The translations under genes were made by a program, and so were the position numbers. Below, piece after piece: positions 7,050 to 9,045 of a stretch of DNA of 9,045 nt; the first letter of the stretch is position 1, and every line of letters begins with the position of its first letter. The notes beneath the pieces were generated by a model. That model was given only the letters and a program-made list of their open reading frames with translations. It was not told the DNA's origin and did not search any database. Where the stretch lies: assembly GCA_036401335.1 (NCBI GenBank), contig DASWVC010000053.1, positions 1 to 9,045 of the forward strand, given 5' to 3'. The stretch is from DASWVC01 sp036401335. Its GTDB lineage: Bacteria; Verrucomicrobiota; Verrucomicrobiia; Chthoniobacterales; JAFAMB01.

Positions 7050-7100
7050 CATTATATTACTGTAAAAATAGTAATTGTAGTTAATTGCAAAATGCATTTA
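7050..7100. promoter_or_regulatory. AT-rich island with inverted repeat upstream of kaiBC
   Basis: In otherwise GC-rich DNA this stretch is mostly A/T. It contains the inverted repeat ATTACT (7056-7061) and AGTAAT (7070-7075) around an 8-nt spacer, a direct repeat TAATTG (7073-7078 and 7082-7087) and TGCA-AAA-TGCA. Such an island is a likely promoter or regulator binding region for kaiBC, though it lies about 135-185 bp before the kaiB start, which would leave a long leader. No clear -35/-10 pair could be assigned. Confidence 0.35.
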
Positions 7101-7168
7101 ACTCCTCTTCAAGGCTGGCGGGCATCTTGGGGAAGTTCAAGCCATGCGCTTAGTCACGGTAAAACAAC

Positions 7169-7196
7169 CCTTGGAAAAAAACCGCTTACCTTGGAA
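7169..7196 (+). promoter_or_regulatory. Paired CCTTGGAA boxes before kaiB
   Basis: CCTTGGAA occurs at 7169-7176 and 7189-7196, exactly 20 bp apart (about two helical turns), 39-66 bp before the kaiB start. Same-face spacing fits a dimeric activator or repressor site. With only two 8-bp copies this may be chance. Confidence 0.25.
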
Positions 7197-7234
7197 CGCA
7201 TGTTCTGGGAAATAGAGCGCCGCCTTTTTCAACC

Positions 7235-7534
7235 ATGTCCCCGTTTTCGTTTGTGCTTTACACGGCTGGTCAGTCGCCCAATTCCGTTCAAGCGCTTGCC
7301 AATTTGCAGGCCCTGTGCCTGGCGCACTTTCCCGATCACCACCGCATCGAGATCGTCGACCTCCTGCAAGACCCGCGGCGCGGGCGGGCCGACGGGATCA
7401 CCGTCACCCCAACCCTTGTGAAAATCGCCCCGGAACCCAAACAAATGCTCCTGGGCAACTTGAGCGACCTCCCCCGGGTGCTACGGGCCATTGGCTGGAA
7501 CGGCACGACCCAGGGAACTACCACCCCGCCATGA
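7235..7534 (+). CDS. kaiB: Circadian clock protein KaiB
   Basis: KaiB is the small partner of KaiC. In cyanobacteria it switches from a tetrameric ground-state fold to a thioredoxin-like fold, binds the KaiC CI ring and sequesters KaiA. This copy has 99 residues, close to the usual 90-105. It shows the family landmarks in order: the beta1 strand FVLYTAGQSPNSVQAL (6-21), IVDLLQDP (40-47), the TPTL segment with its cis-proline region (58-61), the basic/hydrophobic strand KQMLLGNLSD (69-78), and a helix to about 87, followed by a short Thr/Pro tail. ATG 7235 matches the family N-terminus, although no Shine-Dalgarno precedes it. Its TGA overlaps the kaiC ATG (ATGA, 7531-7534), so the two genes are probably translationally coupled. 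Outside cyanobacteria KaiB is linked to stress or simple timing functions rather than a proven clock. Confidence 0.93.
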   Translation: MSPFSFVLYTAGQSPNSVQALANLQALCLAHFPDHHRIEIVDLLQDPRRGRADGITVTPTLVKIAPEPKQMLLGNLSDLPRVLRAIGWNGTTQGTTTPP

Positions 7535-9045
7535 GTGATTCCAAAAAGATCCCCCGCGCCAAACGGCCCAAAGCCAAAGCGCTGACCGGCCTTCCCGGCT
7601 TTGACCAGATGACCCGGGGGGGGGTGCCCCGCGGCCGCGTCACGTTGGTGACCGGCGGGGCGGGTTCCGGCAAAACCGTTTTTGCGCTGCAGACGCTGGT
7701 GAATGGCGCCAGCCGCTTCGATGAACCCGGCCTCTTCGTCGCCTTTGAAGAAAGCGCCGAAAGCCTTCTCGCCAATGCCGACAGCTTCGAATGGCCGTTG
7801 GGAAAATTGAATGGCCAAAAGCTCTGCTTTCTCGACGCCATGCCGCCCGTCGAGGCGGTGGCGATTGGGGAGTTTGACTTCGCGGGCTTGCTGGCGGTCT
7901 TGTCCGACCAGGTGCAAACGATGAAGGCACGGCGGATCGTGTTTGACTCCCTTGATGTCCTGTTGCACCTGCTGCCCGGCGTGGTGGAACGGCGGCGGGA
8001 AATCAACCGGCTGCATGCGTGGTTGCTGGCCAACGGCTTGACTGCGGTGATTACCGCGAAACTCAATTGGTCGGAGGAGGCCCTTCCGCTGGAGGACGGG
8101 GCGCTGCAGTACCTGCCTTTCATCGTGGATTGCGTGGTCGCGTTGACGCATGGGCTCGAAAACGGCTTTTCACGGCGGCGGGTGCAAGTCATCAAGTACC
8201 GTGGGTCAAGTTTCTCGGAAAACGAGGCCCCGTTTACCATTGGACCTGTCGGGATAGAGGTGGCCTCTGCCGACACGCCCCTGACTTCATTCCCCCTTTC
8301 TACCGAAAAGGTTTCAACCGGCCTCTTGGCGTTGGATGAGATGCTTTACGGGGGAGTTTTGCGCGGCTCCACCACGATGATCACGGGGGATCCGGGAACC
8401 GCCAGGACGACGTTGGCCGGCGCGTTTGCGGAGGCCGCCGCCAAGCGGGGCGAGCGCACGGTCTACGTCGCCTTTGATGAAACCCGTGAGGAAATTGTGC
8501 GGAACCTGGGCTCGGTGAACATTCGCCTGCAGCAGCACGTGGAAAAGGGAACCTTACGGATGCACTCCGAGTCCGTGGGATCCGGAGGTGCGGAGGAGCA
8601 CCTTCAGCGCATCAAGACACTCGTGCAGGACCAGCAAGCCACTTGCCTCGTCATTGACCCGTTCTCGGCCTTTTCGAATGCGGGAAGCTTGGCGAGCACC
8701 CAGGCGGTCGCGACACGATTTTTGCGGTGGGCCAAGAGCGAGGGTGTCACCCTGGTTTGCACCAGTTTGCCGATGTCGGCCGAGCCCGCGTTCTCCGGCA
8801 CCATCTTGAAAATTACGACCGTGGCCGACACTTGGATCCACCTCAGCTTCTTCGACGGCGGCGAGCGCAACCGCGGCTTGACGGTCATCAAATCGCGGGG
8901 CACCAACCACTCCAACCAGGTGCGGGAGCTCATTCTGGGCTCCTCGGGGCTGTCGATCGCTCCGCCGTACACCGGGGAAGGAAAGGTGCTCATGGGCGCC
9001 ATGCGATGGCAAAAGGAGCGGGCCGAAAGCGAAGGGCGGGCCCGG
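7531..9045 (+). CDS. kaiC: KaiC-family double-domain ATPase/autokinase (C-terminus cut by window edge)
   Basis: KaiC is a hexameric RecA-like ATPase with tandem CI and CII domains; in cyanobacteria CII phosphorylates and dephosphorylates itself. 505 residues are visible of a usual 510-580. CI (about 18-250) has an intact Walker A GGAGSGKT (42-49), the catalytic EE pair at 73-74 and Walker B Asp at D139. CII (about 258-490) has Walker A GDPGTART (286-293), with Arg292 where the family has Lys, a D316-E317 pair in place of EE, and Walker B D376. Aligning the segment KITTVADT (427-434) with the S431/T432 site of Synechococcus KaiC puts Thr429-Thr430 at the phosphosites and Thr424 at the T426 position. 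The basic, Lys/Arg-rich N-terminus (5-16) is longer than in cyanobacteria. The ATG overlaps the kaiB stop. No kaiA is visible; a histidine kinase or response regulator often follows in such loci, beyond this window. Confidence 0.93.
   Translation, partial: MSDSKKIPRAKRPKAKALTGLPGFDQMTRGGVPRGRVTLVTGGAGSGKTVFALQTLVNGASRFDEPGLFVAFEESAESLLANADSFEWPLGKLNGQKLCFLDAMPPVEAVAIGEFDFAGLLAVLSDQVQTMKARRIVFDSLDVLLHLLPGVVERRREINRLHAWLLANGLTAVITAKLNWSEEALPLEDGALQYLPFIVDCVVALTHGLENGFSRRRVQVIKYRGSSFSENEAPFTIGPVGIEVASADTPLTSFPLSTEKVSTGLLALDEMLYGGVLRGSTTMITGDPGTARTTLAGAFAEAAAKRGERTVYVAFDETREEIVRNLGSVNIRLQQHVEKGTLRMHSESVGSGGAEEHLQRIKTLVQDQQATCLVIDPFSAFSNAGSLASTQAVATRFLRWAKSEGVTLVCTSLPMSAEPAFSGTILKITTVADTWIHLSFFDGGERNRGLTVIKSRGTNHSNQVRELILGSSGLSIAPPYTGEGKVLMGAMRWQKERAESEGRAR

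Larger units (their letters stand above)
6803..7234. other. Gene-free stretch between recQ and kaiB
   Basis: Bases 6803-7045 are GC-rich and show no credible protein on either strand. They hold a short hairpin just after recQ (GACGG 6818-6822 with CCGTC 6830-6834, nested in CCGACG 6806-6811 with CGTCGG 6831-6836) without a T tract. Bases 7046-7100 switch abruptly to AT-rich sequence. Bases 7101-7234 form the kaiB upstream region and contain two CCTTGGAA boxes 20 bp apart. The first half could be a decayed gene, but nothing recognisable survives. Confidence 0.6.

Noticed and set aside
7092..7421. 109-residue plus-strand open frame before and into kaiB
   Set aside because: It overlaps most of kaiB in a different frame and has no domain features.
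7336..8276. Minus-strand open frames of 271 and 252 residues over kaiB and kaiC
   Set aside because: Antisense to clear KaiB and KaiC sequence; composition reflects codon bias on the real strand.

Overview
The window looks like chromosomal DNA from a moderately GC-rich, non-cyanobacterial bacterium. A DUF3516-type helicase, an actinobacterial-style RecQ, a kaiBC pair without kaiA, weak or absent Shine-Dalgarno sequences and GC-rich REP-type palindromes together suggest a soil or aquatic Verrucomicrobiota member or a related phylum. This placement is inferred from gene content and style; no rRNA or other marker gene is present.

Layout. Bases 1-2320 (minus strand) hold most of a large superfamily II helicase whose C-terminus runs off the left edge. 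Divergent from it, 2465-3013 (plus) encodes a small exported fasciclin (FAS1) protein, followed by a near-perfect intrinsic terminator at 3053-3085. A small unidentified ORF (96 aa, minus) lies at 3121-3411. Bases 3412-4290 contain no protein gene. They hold (a) a stretch at about 3561-3836 that folds into many consecutive perfect helices, including a GAAA-capped hairpin, and is probably a structured RNA gene; and (b) at 3859-4217, a cluster of REP-like palindromes, two of which form a perfect 32-bp inverted pair (REPIN-like). Next come a small cupin protein (4291-4629, minus) and, divergently, a complete RecQ helicase (4853-6802, plus). After a 432-bp gene-free stretch with an AT-rich island come kaiB (7235-7534) and kaiC (7531-9045, cut by the right edge), overlapping by ATGA.

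How the genes relate. The two helicases and the FAS1, cupin and hypothetical genes look like independent housekeeping or accessory genes rather than one pathway. The only clear operon is kaiB-kaiC, a KaiC ATPase/autokinase with its fold-switching partner KaiB, probably translationally coupled. kaiA is not visible, as is usual outside cyanobacteria. The KaiC has an intact CI Walker A but an altered CII Walker A (Lys replaced by Arg).

The strongest candidates for something new are the structured RNA at 3561-3836 with no protein partner, the palindrome cluster with compensated stem changes directly beside it, and the unusual KaiC CII nucleotide-binding loop.
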